From an uncultured Clostridia bacterium (GTDB taxonomy: Bacteria; Bacillota; Clostridia; UBA1381), in the NCBI GenBank assembly GCA_947626135.1, contig CANQQZ010000020.1:1-37187 (forward strand): DNA of 37,187 nt. Reading direction: 5' to 3'. Position numbers and translations under genes: made by a program. Of the stretch, positions 14,616-24,646 are shown piece by piece (position 1 is the first letter of the stretch; every line of letters starts with the position of its first letter). The notes beneath the pieces are model-generated. The model did not search any database, was not told the origin of the DNA, and worked only from the letters and a program-made list of their open reading frames with translations.

Positions 14616-15246
14616 ACAGCAGCTCCGTAAAATCGTCTATGAACCTGTCCGCTATCTCCCGCATCTCCACGCGCTGCGACGAGTTTGAGTCGTCCGCCAC
14701 AGCGACGGTTTTAAATCCGCCCTTTTTTGCGCCGGCAAGTCCGGCAACTATATCCTCGAACACAACGCAGTCCTCCGGCTTCACGCCTATACGGCTTGCC
14801 GCGAGAAGATACACATCAGGATTGGATTTGTTTACGCCCACCTCCGACGAAAAGGCGCACGCGCTGATATAATCCCATATATTAAGCCGCCTGAACGCTT
14901 TTTCGCACATATCCTTGTATCCGGAAGTGGCAAGCGCTATTTTTACGCCGTTTTTGTGCAGCCGCTTTATATATTCGCACACTCCCGCCTTCGCCGGTAT
15001 GCGCAGCTCGTATTCGAGTCCCACATATTTTAAAAACCATGCGAAAATATCCTCTACGCTCATATCAAGATTGTTGTCCGCGCGTATTTTCGGTATGGAT
15101 TCCTCCAGCGGCATCTCTTTAAACACGTTTATTTCATCCGGACTCATGTAAATATCATGCTCCCTGAAAAACTTATCGGTAGCCTCAAACCATGCTCCCA
15201 TTGAATTTAAAATCGTTCCGTCAACATCAAATATCGCGCCCTTCAT
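14614..15246 (-). CDS. HAD-superfamily hydrolase, beta-phosphoglucomutase-like
   Basis: 210 residues. Motif I is FDVDGT (nucleophile Asp7, acid/base Asp9), motif II ALATSG, motif III a Lys in GVNKSNPDVYLLA, and motif IV VVFEDIVAGLAGAKKGGF. A helical cap lies between residues about 15 and 85 (subclass I). This is the pattern of phosphoglucomutase/phosphatase-like HAD enzymes. The substrate cannot be read from sequence; a sugar phosphate or nucleotide is likely. The ATG overlaps the recD2 stop as ATGA, so it is the third gene of the decarboxylase-recD2 operon and is translationally coupled. Confidence 0.9.
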   Translation of the reverse strand: MKGAIFDVDGTILNSMGAWFEATDKFFREHDIYMSPDEINVFKEMPLEESIPKIRADNNLDMSVEDIFAWFLKYVGLEYELRIPAKAGVCEYIKRLHKNGVKIALATSGYKDMCEKAFRRLNIWDYISACAFSSEVGVNKSNPDVYLLAASRIGVKPEDCVVFEDIVAGLAGAKKGGFKTVAVADDSNSSQRVEMREIADRFIDDFTELL

Positions 15247-17516
15247 ATTTTATCTCCTTCTGCTTCAGACTCTCCCTTACGGTTCAGACCGAGTATCTCG
15301 TTCATTGTTTCAAGCCGTTCTCTGAGTCCCGTATACCGACCTCCGCGGCGGTCGTTTGCAACCATATTCACTATTACCCGCTCGCTGCCGACGAGCACCA
15401 CCATATCCTTTGCGCGTGTAATCGCCGTGTAGAACAAATTCCGCGAGGTCAGCTGCGGGGTAAACGAGCACACCGGCATAACCACGATAGGGAACTCGCT
15501 GCCCTGACTTTTATGCACCGTCACCGCGTATGCCAAATCAAGCTCATCGAGAAACGAAAACGGATACTCTACCGTCTTATCCTCATCAAAAACTATAAGC
15601 ATGTACTTTTCCTCTTGATTTATCTCGCATATAACGCCCATGTCGCCGTTAAATATTCCGGTCCCGGTTTCGCCCGAAGCGCTTTTATATTCCATCTCAT
15701 AGTTATTTTTTATCTGCATAATCTTATCGCCTTCACGGAACACGGTTTTTCCGTAGATATGCTCCGCGTGCTCGGGAGACGGCGGATTTACCTGCATCTG
15801 TATAAGCCTGTTAAGATTTACCGTTCCCGCCGCGCCCTTTTTTGTCGGCGAAAGCACCTGTATAGCCGTTATCGGATCGACCCCGTAGCTTTTCGGCAGA
15901 CGGTTCATATACAAATCCGCCACGGTATACGCGCAGTTATCCGCGCTGCCCCGCTTCAAAAAGAAGAAATCGCTTGATCTGACGCGCAAATCGGGCATTT
16001 CGCCCTTATTCACGCGGTGTGCGTTTACTATTATCAGGCTCTCCTCCGCCTGACGGAAAATTTTATTAAGCTCAATAACCGGAATGACCCCGCTGTCGAT
16101 TATATCTCTGAGCACATTGCCCGGTCCCACTGACGGAAGCTGATCGGCGTCGCCGGAAAATATGACGCGCGCGCCGCGTTTGACCGCGCGCAGAAACGCC
16201 GACATAAGGCTGACGTCAATCATGCTCACCTCATCCACTATTATCACGTCCTCGGACAGCGGATGCTGCTCGTTATGCGCAAAGGAATGGAAATTCCCGT
16301 TTTCCGCACGCTGCGTACCGAGCAAACGGTGAAGCGTTTTTGCCTCGCGCCCCGTAACCTGCGAAAGCCGTTTCGCAGCGCGCCCCGTCGGCGCCGCAAG
16401 AGCGGCCGAAAGCCGCAATGAACGTAAAAGCTCAAGAATGGCGCGTATTACGGTGGTTTTTCCCGTACCCGGACCGCCGGTCAAAATCATGCAGCCCTCC
16501 GACAACGCTGTTACTACGGCTCCTCTCTGCTCCGCCGCAAGCGTGAGTCCGTGCTCCTTTTCGTATCCGTCAATTGCCTTCATCGCTTCGTCCGCCGTCA
16601 TCGTATACTTCTGCTCCGAATCGGCAAGCGAGCACAGTCTGCGTGAAATATAATATTCCGCCTCGAAAAACTGGTATAAATAATACACCGGCATCCTGTC
16701 CACTGTATCGGCATAAATTTCCTTATCAAATACCAGCTCCGACAGTGCGTTCTCCACTTCGCTCTCGTCCACGCCAAGCTCGTATGCCGCATGCTCCGTA
16801 AGCAGCTCACGCGGCAAATACGTGTGCCCGTCGGAATACGCGGCTGACTGGAGCGTATATTTTATACCGGCGCGCAGACGCATGGGGCTGTTTTTCGGCA
16901 ATCCCATATTAAAGGCTATCGTATCCGAGGTTTTAAAGGTTATTCCGTCCACTCTGTCGGCAAGAATATACGGATTCTTCTCTATTTCCTTCACCGCGCC
17001 GGAGCCGAGTATATTATGCACCTTAACCGCGATATTCGCATTCACTCCGTAACGCTGCAAAAACATAACTATGCTCCGCATAGCCTGGAGCTGCGAGTAC
17101 GAGTCACCGATTTTCTTCGCCTTATCGTCGCTTATACCCTTGATTTCCGCAAGCTTTTCGGGATTTGTCAGCATCACACTGAAAACATCCGTACCGAAAT
17201 GCTCCACAAGCTTCTTCGCTGTCGCTTCCCTGACGCCGGAAATTATTCCCGACGAGAGATATTTCAAAATTTCGTCCTCATCGGACGGCGGCACCGTTTC
17301 ACAATATGATACCCTAAACTGCTCGCCGTAATTCGGATGCGTGTCCCACATGCCTGTCATCACGACGCTCTCGCCCTCCGTAACATAAGGCATACAGCCG
17401 ACCGCCGTTACAAGCTGACCATCGTGCGCGGCGACATCGCATACTGTATACCCGTTTTCGGGATTAGTATATATCACCTCTTCAATTATACCTGAAATAC
17501 TTACTAATTCTTCCAT
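15243..17516 (-). CDS. recD2: RecD2-type (RecD-like) superfamily 1B DNA helicase
   Basis: 757 residues, the length of stand-alone RecD2/YrrC helicases, which unwind DNA 5' to 3' without RecBC and act in repair and fork maintenance. An N-terminal OB-like part (1-75) is followed by helix-hairpin-helix-like repeats (about 80-200: GIISGVREATAKKLVEHFG, IKGISDDKAKKIG). Then come the helicase motifs: Walker A GGPGTGKTT (347-355), Walker B IIVDEVSMID (about 430), FSGDADQLPSVGPG, the Q/R motif, and the C-terminal AVTVHKSQGSEFP and YTAITRAKD. The start codon overlaps the decarboxylase stop (TAATG) and its stop overlaps the HAD start (ATGA). Confidence 0.95.
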   Translation of the reverse strand: MEELVSISGIIEEVIYTNPENGYTVCDVAAHDGQLVTAVGCMPYVTEGESVVMTGMWDTHPNYGEQFRVSYCETVPPSDEDEILKYLSSGIISGVREATAKKLVEHFGTDVFSVMLTNPEKLAEIKGISDDKAKKIGDSYSQLQAMRSIVMFLQRYGVNANIAVKVHNILGSGAVKEIEKNPYILADRVDGITFKTSDTIAFNMGLPKNSPMRLRAGIKYTLQSAAYSDGHTYLPRELLTEHAAYELGVDESEVENALSELVFDKEIYADTVDRMPVYYLYQFFEAEYYISRRLCSLADSEQKYTMTADEAMKAIDGYEKEHGLTLAAEQRGAVVTALSEGCMILTGGPGTGKTTVIRAILELLRSLRLSAALAAPTGRAAKRLSQVTGREAKTLHRLLGTQRAENGNFHSFAHNEQHPLSEDVIIVDEVSMIDVSLMSAFLRAVKRGARVIFSGDADQLPSVGPGNVLRDIIDSGVIPVIELNKIFRQAEESLIIVNAHRVNKGEMPDLRVRSSDFFFLKRGSADNCAYTVADLYMNRLPKSYGVDPITAIQVLSPTKKGAAGTVNLNRLIQMQVNPPSPEHAEHIYGKTVFREGDKIMQIKNNYEMEYKSASGETGTGIFNGDMGVICEINQEEKYMLIVFDEDKTVEYPFSFLDELDLAYAVTVHKSQGSEFPIVVMPVCSFTPQLTSRNLFYTAITRAKDMVVLVGSERVIVNMVANDRRGGRYTGLRERLETMNEILGLNRKGESEAEGDKI

Positions 17517-18868
17517 TAGACCTTTACCGTATCTATCATATCGTTATTCATACCCGTTATCTTTGCTCCTGCCGACCGTAATGCGGCAATCGCGTTTATA
17601 TGCCGCTCCGTTATCGCTTCGCCGGCAAAAATTATCGGCGTTCCCGGCGGATATGCCGTAACACATACGCGGCTCACCATGCCGGCGGCGTCCTCTATCG
17701 GGACCTCGGCGCCGTCAGAAAACAGCGCCTCGGACGGATTTATCAAGCCTGTATGCGGCAGAGGCAATAAGCCGCCGCTTATTATGCGCTTTCCGCGCGC
17801 CACCGATGTGATTTTCTCAAGGGCGGCATACAGCCTTTCGAAATCCCGTTTCGTATTGTTCGGCGACGCGATAAGGACTATATTATACGCGTCCGCCATT
17901 TCCACGTCTATTTCGTATTTCTCAGCCAAAGCGCGGGCGGCGTCGAACCCCGTAATACCCAAATTCCGCAGACTGAGCGCAATGCGCGTTGGATCGCTGT
18001 TATCAAACGGCAGGATCCCGAGCATATTTACTCGCCTCTTAAACTCTTCGCAGCGGTCAATTATCGTTTCCCAGCCTCCGTTCTCAAGCTCATCGCGCGC
18101 GATATCCGCGGAAGCCGCAATCACATACGAGGGCGACGATGTTTCAAATATATTTATGAAACGCCGGACCCGCTGAGGATTTATCAGATCTCCGCTTACG
18201 TGAAGATACGCCGCGCCGGTAAGCGCGTTTAACGTTTTGTGCGCACTGTGGCAAACCATATCGGCATATTTTACCGACGTCTCCGGCAATCGTTCGGACG
18301 CGGCAAAATGCGCGCCGTGCGCCTCGTCGACAAGCAGCGGCTTGCCGTGGGCGCGGCATTCCTCCGCAATGCCGGCTATATCCGAGCAAAATCCGTAGTA
18401 ATTGGGAGATGTGACAAGGACCGCGCGGATATCCGGATATTCGTTAAGATATTTGTTTACGGATTTTATCCCGCGGCAAACGCCCAGTTCCGCATCGTAA
18501 TCAGCAGACGCTGCGCGTATATTTACGCCCGCCGCGGCGCATATTCCTACCGCACTCATATGGCAGTCCGGCGTTACAAGCAGCGTCTCGCCAGGCTTTA
18601 CGCATGACATAATCATAGCGTGGAGCGCCGTGGTGGAGCCGCTCGTCAAAATAAAGCTGCACCCGGCACCGTAAAGTCCCGCAAGAAGCGCATTAGCCTC
18701 TCTTACAGCGTCGCTCTCGGCATGCAGATCCGCTGTTGCCTCAAGCTCCGTGACATCCATACGTGCAAGCCCGGAAAAATCCGTTCGGCGCTTATGTCCC
18801 GGCATGGCAAAGGATACTCGGCTTGCCGCCGTGTATTGTTTCAGTCGTTCGTATATCGGCGCGCTCAC
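17516..18868 (-). CDS. Orn/Lys/Arg decarboxylase-family PLP enzyme
   Basis: 450 residues, fold-type I PLP enzyme of the compact YaaO/SpeA-like group. The N-terminus has FAMPGHKR; SGSTTALHAMI binds phosphate; DEAHGAH (Asp181) binds the PLP ring nitrogen; SAHKTLNALTGAAYLH holds the Schiff-base Lys211. The C-terminus has the family end AYPPGTPIIFAGE. The substrate (arginine, lysine or ornithine) cannot be decided from sequence; a polyamine precursor role is likely. The start is GTG 18868, with GGGAGGG 7 nt upstream. First gene of the operon, with a divergent promoter shared with the nitroreductase region. Confidence 0.92.
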   Translation of the reverse strand: MSAPIYERLKQYTAASRVSFAMPGHKRRTDFSGLARMDVTELEATADLHAESDAVREANALLAGLYGAGCSFILTSGSTTALHAMIMSCVKPGETLLVTPDCHMSAVGICAAAGVNIRAASADYDAELGVCRGIKSVNKYLNEYPDIRAVLVTSPNYYGFCSDIAGIAEECRAHGKPLLVDEAHGAHFAASERLPETSVKYADMVCHSAHKTLNALTGAAYLHVSGDLINPQRVRRFINIFETSSPSYVIAASADIARDELENGGWETIIDRCEEFKRRVNMLGILPFDNSDPTRIALSLRNLGITGFDAARALAEKYEIDVEMADAYNIVLIASPNNTKRDFERLYAALEKITSVARGKRIISGGLLPLPHTGLINPSEALFSDGAEVPIEDAAGMVSRVCVTAYPPGTPIIFAGEAITERHINAIAALRSAGAKITGMNNDMIDTVKV

Positions 18869-18913
18869 GCAGCATCCCTCCCCCGCGGCACAATGAATTT
18901 CTTCAGCCTATCC

Positions 18914-18942
18914 ATTATATACCAAACTTGCGGTTATGTAAA
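18914..18942 (-). promoter_or_regulatory. Promoter of the decarboxylase-recD2-HAD operon
   Basis: On the minus strand TTTACA (18937-18942) and TATAAT (18914-18919) are 17 bp apart. Its -35 box is 15 bp from that of the divergent nitroreductase promoter. Confidence 0.82.
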
Positions 18943-18957
18943 GAATAAATGTAAATA

Positions 18958-18986
18958 TTGACGTAAAATCAAAAATATAGTACAAT
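18958..18986 (+). promoter_or_regulatory. Promoter of the nitroreductase gene
   Basis: TTGACG (18958-18963), 17-bp spacer, TACAAT (18981-18986). Confidence 0.78.
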
Positions 18987-19014
18987 ATAGAAAAATACGA
19001 AGGGAGTCTTTCAA

Positions 19015-19581
19015 ATGGACGTAAAAGAAGCTGTTTTCGCGCGGCGCAGCATAAGAAAATTCACGCAGGAGCCGCCGAAGGAGGAGGCGCTGCTCTCAAT
19101 GATTGACTGTGCGCGCATGGCGGCGTTCGGCGCAAACATGCAGCCGCTCAAATTCCGCATCATAAACGATCGCGCACTGACCGACGCCGTATTTGACCAT
19201 ATCAAATGGGCGGGCTATTTAAAGGATGGCGCTCCGAAGGAAAACGAACGCCCGAAGGCATACATAGCCGTATTCGGGGACATGAATATACGCGCTAACG
19301 GCGCGTTTGAGACCGACGCGGGAGCGGCTGTTTCAAATATGATGCTTGAAGCCGTGGAGCTCGGACTCGCCACCTGCTGGCTCGGAGCTATTGACCGGGA
19401 AAAAATCACCGGAATTTTAAAGCCCGCGGAAAATTTGAAGCTGCTTTATCTGCTTGCCGTCGGCTATCCCGCTCAGGAAAGCAAAATTATTGACATGACC
19501 GACGGCGATGTCAAATATTATATTGATAATACCGGCACCGTAAATGTGCCAAAGCGTTCGCTTGAAGAAATACTGATTTAA
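19015..19581 (+). CDS. Nitroreductase-family FMN protein
   Basis: 188 residues. The opening EAVFARRSIRKFTQEP is the FMN-phosphate site of the nitroreductase family, followed by ARMAAFGANMQPLKFRII and the second half AGAAVSNMMLEAVELGLATCWLGAI. Such enzymes are homodimers that use NAD(P)H to reduce quinones, nitro compounds or flavins; the natural substrate is not evident. GAAGGGAG lies 8 nt before the ATG. It is a single gene between its own promoter and a strong terminator. Confidence 0.92.
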   Translation: MDVKEAVFARRSIRKFTQEPPKEEALLSMIDCARMAAFGANMQPLKFRIINDRALTDAVFDHIKWAGYLKDGAPKENERPKAYIAVFGDMNIRANGAFETDAGAAVSNMMLEAVELGLATCWLGAIDREKITGILKPAENLKLLYLLAVGYPAQESKIIDMTDGDVKYYIDNTGTVNVPKRSLEEILI

Positions 19582-19621
19582 AAAATCCCGATTATCCTTT
19601 TTTAAGGATAATCGGGATTTT
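19582..19621. terminator. Bidirectional terminator between nitroreductase and GH13 genes
   Basis: A 16-bp perfect stem (19582-19597 with 19606-19621) has A and T runs on its flanks and serves both convergent genes. Confidence 0.93.
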
Positions 19622-19623
19622 AG

Positions 19624-20934
19624 CTAACGCTCGGTCTTCCAATACCTCGCCGTATATGCGGGTATCTCCGAACCGCCGCCGAAATCATGGGCTTCTCCCG
19701 TAATCAGATCCACCGCCGTCCCGCAGCCCGCGTCAAAGTGAGCCGTAACCGCGCAATCCCCCGCGTTTATCGCAACCAAAACGCGCTCATCGTCAGTCTT
19801 TCGCTCAAATATACAATACCCGTTCTGCAATACCACGCTTCTGAAATTACCGTAGCACAGCGCTTTGCTGCCCTTATGCGCTCTTGCCAGACGCGCTATA
19901 TACCCGGTCAAATCATTTTCCCCGGGCTTGTCGAAGCATTTGCGAAGCGCCGGATCGCCCTGGCTCTTTTCCGCCTTTTCTCCCCATTCGCTGCCATAAT
20001 ACACACACGGTATTCCCGGCATTCCGAATATCATCGCGTAAACGAGCGGCAAATGCATCGGATTCTGCAATATACTCGCGATACGCGTCACGTCATGGTT
20101 ATCAACGAAGTTCAAAAGGTGTGTCCCCTTCATCGTCGTCCACTGCTCCGGTCCGAAAAAGCGCAGCAGCGAATGAATTATCTCAAACATATTCATAGAA
20201 TTAAAGCTTGAATAAACGCCCTTATAGCACTGGTAGTTCGTGCAGCTGTGCAGCTCCTGATTATTCACATATTGCGAATAATCTCCGTGGAGCAATTCGC
20301 CCAGCAGTAAAAATTCCGGCTTTAATCCGTCGGTAAAGGCGCGCAGCCGCTTCAGGAAATCATGACTTAGACAATACGCCACATCAAGCCGCAGACCGTC
20401 AATGTCAAACTCCTCGACCCAGTATTTCACTGCTTCAAGCACATGGCATACTGCTTCCTCGCAGCCCAGATTAAGCTTCACAAGGTCGTAATTGCCTTCC
20501 CAGCCCTCGTACCAAAGCCCGTCGTTGTAATTGGAATTTCCTCCGAAATTTATGTAGAACCAGTTCTTGTACCGCGAATTTTCACGGTTTTTCAGCACGT
20601 CCTCAAAAGCCCAGAAGCCGCGCCCCACATGGTTGAACACGCCGTCGAGAACCACCCTTATTCCCTTTTGATGGAGATTGTCAACGACCCTTTTAAAATC
20701 CTCGTTAGTGCCAAGACGGCAGTCGATTTTCTTATAATCGCGCGTGTTGTAACCGTGTGTGTCCGATTCAAACACAGGTGAAAAATACACGGCGTCCGCG
20801 CCCAAATTTTTGATATGATCCGACCAGTCCATGACCTTCAGGATTCTGTGCTCCAATCTGCCGTCATTTTCAAACGGCGCTCCGCAGAAGCCCAGCGGAT
20901 AAATCTGGTAAAATACGCTTTCATATGCCCACAT
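19624..20934 (-). CDS. Cytoplasmic alpha-amylase-family glycoside hydrolase (GH13)
   Basis: 436 residues without signal peptide, so intracellular. The four GH13 regions are present: I DGVFNH (97-102), II GLRLDVA with nucleophile Asp184, III GELL with acid/base Glu213, and IV FVDNHD with Asp281. A short C-terminal beta domain ends the protein. There is no N-terminal extra domain as in neopullulanases. It probably cuts alpha-glucan oligosaccharides (maltodextrin or stored glycogen); exact specificity is not readable. GGAGGT lies about 11 nt before the ATG. It starts 47 nt after ppa and is probably transcribed with it. Confidence 0.9.
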   Translation of the reverse strand: MWAYESVFYQIYPLGFCGAPFENDGRLEHRILKVMDWSDHIKNLGADAVYFSPVFESDTHGYNTRDYKKIDCRLGTNEDFKRVVDNLHQKGIRVVLDGVFNHVGRGFWAFEDVLKNRENSRYKNWFYINFGGNSNYNDGLWYEGWEGNYDLVKLNLGCEEAVCHVLEAVKYWVEEFDIDGLRLDVAYCLSHDFLKRLRAFTDGLKPEFLLLGELLHGDYSQYVNNQELHSCTNYQCYKGVYSSFNSMNMFEIIHSLLRFFGPEQWTTMKGTHLLNFVDNHDVTRIASILQNPMHLPLVYAMIFGMPGIPCVYYGSEWGEKAEKSQGDPALRKCFDKPGENDLTGYIARLARAHKGSKALCYGNFRSVVLQNGYCIFERKTDDERVLVAINAGDCAVTAHFDAGCGTAVDLITGEAHDFGGGSEIPAYTARYWKTER

Positions 20935-20981
20935 TAAGGGGTACCTCCATTGTTATTTTAATTTAATGTAAAATTATGTAA

Positions 20982-21512
20982 TCAGCAAAAATTATCCTTG
21001 TACAGCTGAATGCATTTTTCGATGATTTTCTTCGCTTCGTCGGCTCCGCAAACCTCATTTACGACGGTTTCCTTCGCCTCAAGCGTTTTGTATACATTAA
21101 AGAAATGAGAAATCTCATCAAAAATATGCTTCGGCAGCTCCTCGATATCCTTATAATTTGAATATGTCGGATCGTTGACCGGCACAGCGATGATTTTTTC
21201 ATCGAGGAAATTATTATCCGTCATTTTCAGCACACCTATCGGCTTACATTCGACAAGCGTCATGGGAACAATATTTTCCTGACACAGCACCAGTACGTCG
21301 AGCGGGTCCTTATCATCCGCATATGTTCGCGGAATAAAGCCGTAATTCGCAGGGTAATGCGTAGATGTGTAAAGCACACGGTCCAAACGCAGCAGACCCG
21401 TTTCCTTGTCCATCTCGTATTTATTTTTGCAGCCCTTCGGGATTTCAATTACCGACATGAATTTTGTCGGCGATATCCTTTTCGGACTTATATCATGCCA
21501 TATATTTGACAT
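20982..21512 (-). CDS. ppa: Soluble inorganic pyrophosphatase, family I
   Basis: 176 residues. It hydrolyses pyrophosphate released by biosynthesis. The metal-binding signature is DDKDPLDVLV (Asp67, Asp69, Asp72), with upstream IEIPKGCKNKYEMDKETGLLRLDR and NYGFIPRTY, and downstream IAVPVNDP and the helix with DEISHFFNVYKTLE. Many Clostridia use a family II or membrane enzyme instead, so a family I protein is informative. CGGAGGCG precedes the ATG. Its promoter is back to back with that of the 79-residue gene. Confidence 0.96.
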   Translation of the reverse strand: MSNIWHDISPKRISPTKFMSVIEIPKGCKNKYEMDKETGLLRLDRVLYTSTHYPANYGFIPRTYADDKDPLDVLVLCQENIVPMTLVECKPIGVLKMTDNNFLDEKIIAVPVNDPTYSNYKDIEELPKHIFDEISHFFNVYKTLEAKETVVNEVCGADEAKKIIEKCIQLYKDNFC

Positions 21513-21544
21513 TTTTATCGCCTCCGTTTTTATTTTATTTATTT

Positions 21545-21573
21545 ATTCTACCACAATTTTTATTTTATTTCAA
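21545..21573 (-). promoter_or_regulatory. Promoter of ppa
   Basis: On the minus strand TTGAAA (21568-21573) and TAGAAT (21545-21550) are 17 bp apart in an AT-rich stretch. Confidence 0.72.
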
Positions 21574-21579
21574 CCGTAA

Positions 21580-21608
21580 TTGACGTTTTAAATTAATTAT
21601 GCTATACT
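21580..21608 (+). promoter_or_regulatory. Promoter of the 79-residue gene
   Basis: TTGACG (21580-21585), 17-bp spacer, TATACT (21603-21608). It is 6 bp from the divergent ppa -35 box. Confidence 0.75.
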
Positions 21609-21631
21609 AATTTTTAAAGGACGTGATAATT

Positions 21632-21871
21632 ATGGAAGAAATAGATATAAAGGAAATGGTAAAGCTCAACCATATGCTGTCGTTAAAGCATTTCTGGGTT
21701 AAGTTCCGCAGGGAAGGGAAATACGATGTGTACATCGTGCCGATAAACAAGGGCTACGACCCCTCCCGTAATCATAAAATGTTTGAGCTGATAACGGAAT
21801 ATTACGCCGCGCTCGGACTTGACGTCATGATTGACGAGACTATGATGCGTTATAACCTCTATCGAAAATAA
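21632..21871 (+). CDS. Small protein of unknown function (79 residues)
   Basis: I do not recognise the family. The start is ATG 21632. A GTG at 21623 lies inside the ribosome site, which differs from the perfect AAAGGAGGTGAT by one base. The protein is soluble, mixed alpha/beta, with a basic middle ([27 protein letters not shown]) and an acidic start (MEEIDIKEM). It has no signal peptide, membrane helix or Cys pair. It has its own promoter and lies between ppa and the convergent sbcC, so it is probably a real, separately expressed gene. Confidence 0.75.
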   Translation: MEEIDIKEMVKLNHMLSLKHFWVKFRREGKYDVYIVPINKGYDPSRNHKMFELITEYYAALGLDVMIDETMMRYNLYRK

Positions 21872-21895
21872 CCGCCGCTGTTTAAAACGGCTTAT

Positions 21896-24646
21896 TTACG
21901 TCTCGATCCGCACGGCGCTGCCCGATGCGCGCCTTTTTGTAACTATTATTTTTTTGTCAATACGGCTTTTGAGCTCTCCGACATGCGATATAATACCCAC
22001 AAGCCTGCTGCTCTCCGTAAGAGAGGACAGCGCGCCGATTGCCTGTTTCAGCGCGTTTTCATCGAGCGAACCGAAGCCCTCGTCAACAAACATCGTATCA
22101 AGCTTTATTCCTCCGGCTTCACGCTGTATCTCATCCGAAAGCCCCAGCGCAAGCGCAAGCGACGCCATAAATGACTCGCCGCCCGAAAGCGTTTTAACAT
22201 CTCTCTCCGTACCGTTATAATGGTCCGTCACGTTCAGCTCAAGCCCGCTTTTCCGCGCCTTTTCCCCCGACTCGCGCCGTTTGAGCTCATACTGAGCGCC
22301 CGTCATTTCCATAAGTCTTACGTTTGCGCTCGCGATTATTCTGTCAAAATACGCTGTCTGCGCATACGTTTCAAGCGTAATCTTTTCACACCCGATAAGC
22401 TGCCCGTTAGCCGTATCCGACAAATTTTTGATTAGTGTAAGCCGTTTCGCTATATCCTCGGCGGATTTGAGCTTTTGCGCCAAACCCTTTCGGGCGCGTT
22501 CGTTCACGCTCAGTCTCATTGCGATTTCCTCGGATCGTGATTTATTGCCGCGCAGTTGTTCCTCCAAAACCGCGAGCCGCTCCCGAAGCGCAGCCGTATC
22601 CTCGTCGCCGCCGTCCGCAAGTCTCTTTTCAAGCGCGGCAGCCTGCGCCTTTTTTTCGTTTACACGCGCCGATAAATCCTCATATGCCGCCTTCGCGGCT
22701 TCTCTCGCTCCGATAAGCTCACCGCGCTCCTTGACCTTCCTTTCGATTGCCGCCTCCGCTTCGGTCTTCGACGGGAATTCAAGCCTTTCCCCGAGCTCAC
22801 CGGACTGCTTTTTAAGCGCCGACAAACGCTCGTTAAACGCGGCAGCATCCCTTTCAAGCTCCGTTATCCGTTTTTCGCGTCTTTGCGCCTCGGACTGCGT
22901 GTCCGGAATTTTCTTTTCAAGCTCCGTCTTTCGCTTCGCGCGGGTATCCTCCCGCACTATCTCAGCTTTAAGCCTTTCCAGATCGCGCTTAAGCTCATCC
23001 CTCGCCGCGTCCGCTTTATCGGAACCGCCGCCGGGAAAAAGCTCATCTTGCCTTTTTCTTACGTCCTCCTTCGCTTTTTCAAGCTCGGCAAGCCTCGTTC
23101 CCGCGGCTGTGCTAAGCTCCTCGGCTCTGCCGCGCGCTGCGGCGTATCCGTCCTTGAGCATCTCAAGCTCATTTTCCGATACAGCGTTATCAATAAGCCC
23201 CGCCGGAGACGGATGATTAACGGAGCCGCAAACCGGACACGGCGTATTTTCTTCCAGGCTCAGCGCAATTATGCCCGCCTGACAATCCAAAAAGGTGCGA
23301 TAAGCCGTCTCATATTCCGCGGCTGCGTGTGCGCTTTCATCAGCGGCGGCTCTGTAGCTTCGCGCCGCCGCCTCATAACGCTCTTCGGCAAGTTTAATGT
23401 CCCCCGCCATTTTACAAAACTCCTCCAATGCGCCCAGCCTGCTGAGTAAATCCTTTTCCTCAAGCTTAAGCCTTAAAACCCGCTCCGGCGCATCACGCAG
23501 CCCTTCAAGCTCGCCGGAAAGCTCCGCATCAAGCTTTCTCGCCGCCATCAGCTGCTCCGAAACCGATTTTATTTCAATCTCATTTTTCGTCAGCCGCTCC
23601 GATACGTCCGCAGCTTCCTTGTTTATTTCCTCCAGGCGTTTGTATTCCGGCAGTCTGTCCGTGCCGCTTTGTATTTCATAAGTGAGCCTCTCGATATATT
23701 CGCCGCTTTGAAGCGCCTTGTCATATTCCTCCCGCAAATTCTTAAGGTCGATTTTAGTGTCCCTTATAAACCTCTCCGCCTCAAGCTTGTCCTGCCGAAG
23801 TCTGTTTCTCTCCCCCGCTCTGCCCAACGCCTTGTTAAGTTCGTCCGTCTCCTTTGACAGACGCGCTTCCCCGGAGCTCAGACAAGCCCTTGCTTTAGTG
23901 TCCCTCTCTATAATTGCCGCGATAATTTCATCCGCTCTTCCGAACGGAACGTCTCCGCTCCCAAGTCCCTCCGCATCCGCATATTCCGGATAGTCCACCG
24001 GGCAAACCACCGCGCCGGCTTCCTTTTCTATATCCGCCTCGGCAGCACGGTACTCGTTATCAAGAGCGGACGTCTCCTTTTTTAATAAATCCTGCACATC
24101 GGAATAAAGCTTCGTTTTGAAAATATGTCTGAAAATTTCTTCGCGCTCTTTTGTCGAAGCGTGCAAAAGCTTTAAGAAATCGCCCTGCGCAATCATCACC
24201 ACACGAGTAAACTGGCTTCGGTCAACGCCCAGCAGTTCAGTGATTTTCACGGTCACGTCCGCCGTTTTTGTTATGACTCTGCCATCGGGGAGTCTCAGCT
24301 CCGCGTTGGCGCGCTCGATTGTAAAACCCTCGCCGCGCGATTTCGGACGCCTGTATTCGGGATTGCGCTCCACCGTATATATCTCTCCGTTATGCGCAAA
24401 CTCCAGCCTGACAAATGTGCGCGTCTTATCGTCCGCGTACTTTGAACGCAGCATCGAGCTTTCACGGACCGAACCGCTCGCCTCGCCGTACAATGCGAAA
24501 ACAACCGCGTCAAAAATCGTTGTTTTTCCCGCGCCGGTATCCCCCGTTATCAGATATAACCCGGAAGTGCCCAGCCTGTCCATATCTATGAGCGTTTCGC
24601 CGGAATACGGTCCAAACGCCGATATCGTAAGTCTGACAGGTCTCAT
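21896..24646 (-). CDS. sbcC: SbcC, ATPase subunit of the SbcCD nuclease
   Basis: 916 residues, an SMC/Rad50-like protein. Walker [10 protein letters not shown] is near 35-43. Two long coiled coils (about 180-450 and 490-740) flank a zinc hook CPVC near residue 470. The ABC signature [21 protein letters not shown] (about 818) and Walker [14 protein letters not shown] (about 850) close the head domain. With SbcD it opens hairpins and trims DNA ends in repair. The start overlaps the sbcD stop as ATGA. Codon use and composition match the neighbours. Confidence 0.96.
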   Translation of the reverse strand: MRPVRLTISAFGPYSGETLIDMDRLGTSGLYLITGDTGAGKTTIFDAVVFALYGEASGSVRESSMLRSKYADDKTRTFVRLEFAHNGEIYTVERNPEYRRPKSRGEGFTIERANAELRLPDGRVITKTADVTVKITELLGVDRSQFTRVVMIAQGDFLKLLHASTKEREEIFRHIFKTKLYSDVQDLLKKETSALDNEYRAAEADIEKEAGAVVCPVDYPEYADAEGLGSGDVPFGRADEIIAAIIERDTKARACLSSGEARLSKETDELNKALGRAGERNRLRQDKLEAERFIRDTKIDLKNLREEYDKALQSGEYIERLTYEIQSGTDRLPEYKRLEEINKEAADVSERLTKNEIEIKSVSEQLMAARKLDAELSGELEGLRDAPERVLRLKLEEKDLLSRLGALEEFCKMAGDIKLAEERYEAAARSYRAAADESAHAAAEYETAYRTFLDCQAGIIALSLEENTPCPVCGSVNHPSPAGLIDNAVSENELEMLKDGYAAARGRAEELSTAAGTRLAELEKAKEDVRKRQDELFPGGGSDKADAARDELKRDLERLKAEIVREDTRAKRKTELEKKIPDTQSEAQRREKRITELERDAAAFNERLSALKKQSGELGERLEFPSKTEAEAAIERKVKERGELIGAREAAKAAYEDLSARVNEKKAQAAALEKRLADGGDEDTAALRERLAVLEEQLRGNKSRSEEIAMRLSVNERARKGLAQKLKSAEDIAKRLTLIKNLSDTANGQLIGCEKITLETYAQTAYFDRIIASANVRLMEMTGAQYELKRRESGEKARKSGLELNVTDHYNGTERDVKTLSGGESFMASLALALGLSDEIQREAGGIKLDTMFVDEGFGSLDENALKQAIGALSSLTESSRLVGIISHVGELKSRIDKKIIVTKRRASGSAVRIET

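Noticed and set aside
15192-15977. 261-codon plus-strand frame opposite recD2
   Set aside because: Shadow frame; recD2 motifs are intact on the other strand.
21872-21895. Terminator between the 79-residue gene and sbcC
   Set aside because: Only a 4-bp GCCG/CGGC stem with a mismatched AT interior; too weak to call.
22428-23216. 262-codon plus-strand frame opposite sbcC
   Set aside because: Ser/Phe-rich antisense of the Glu/Lys-rich coiled coil, a usual artefact.
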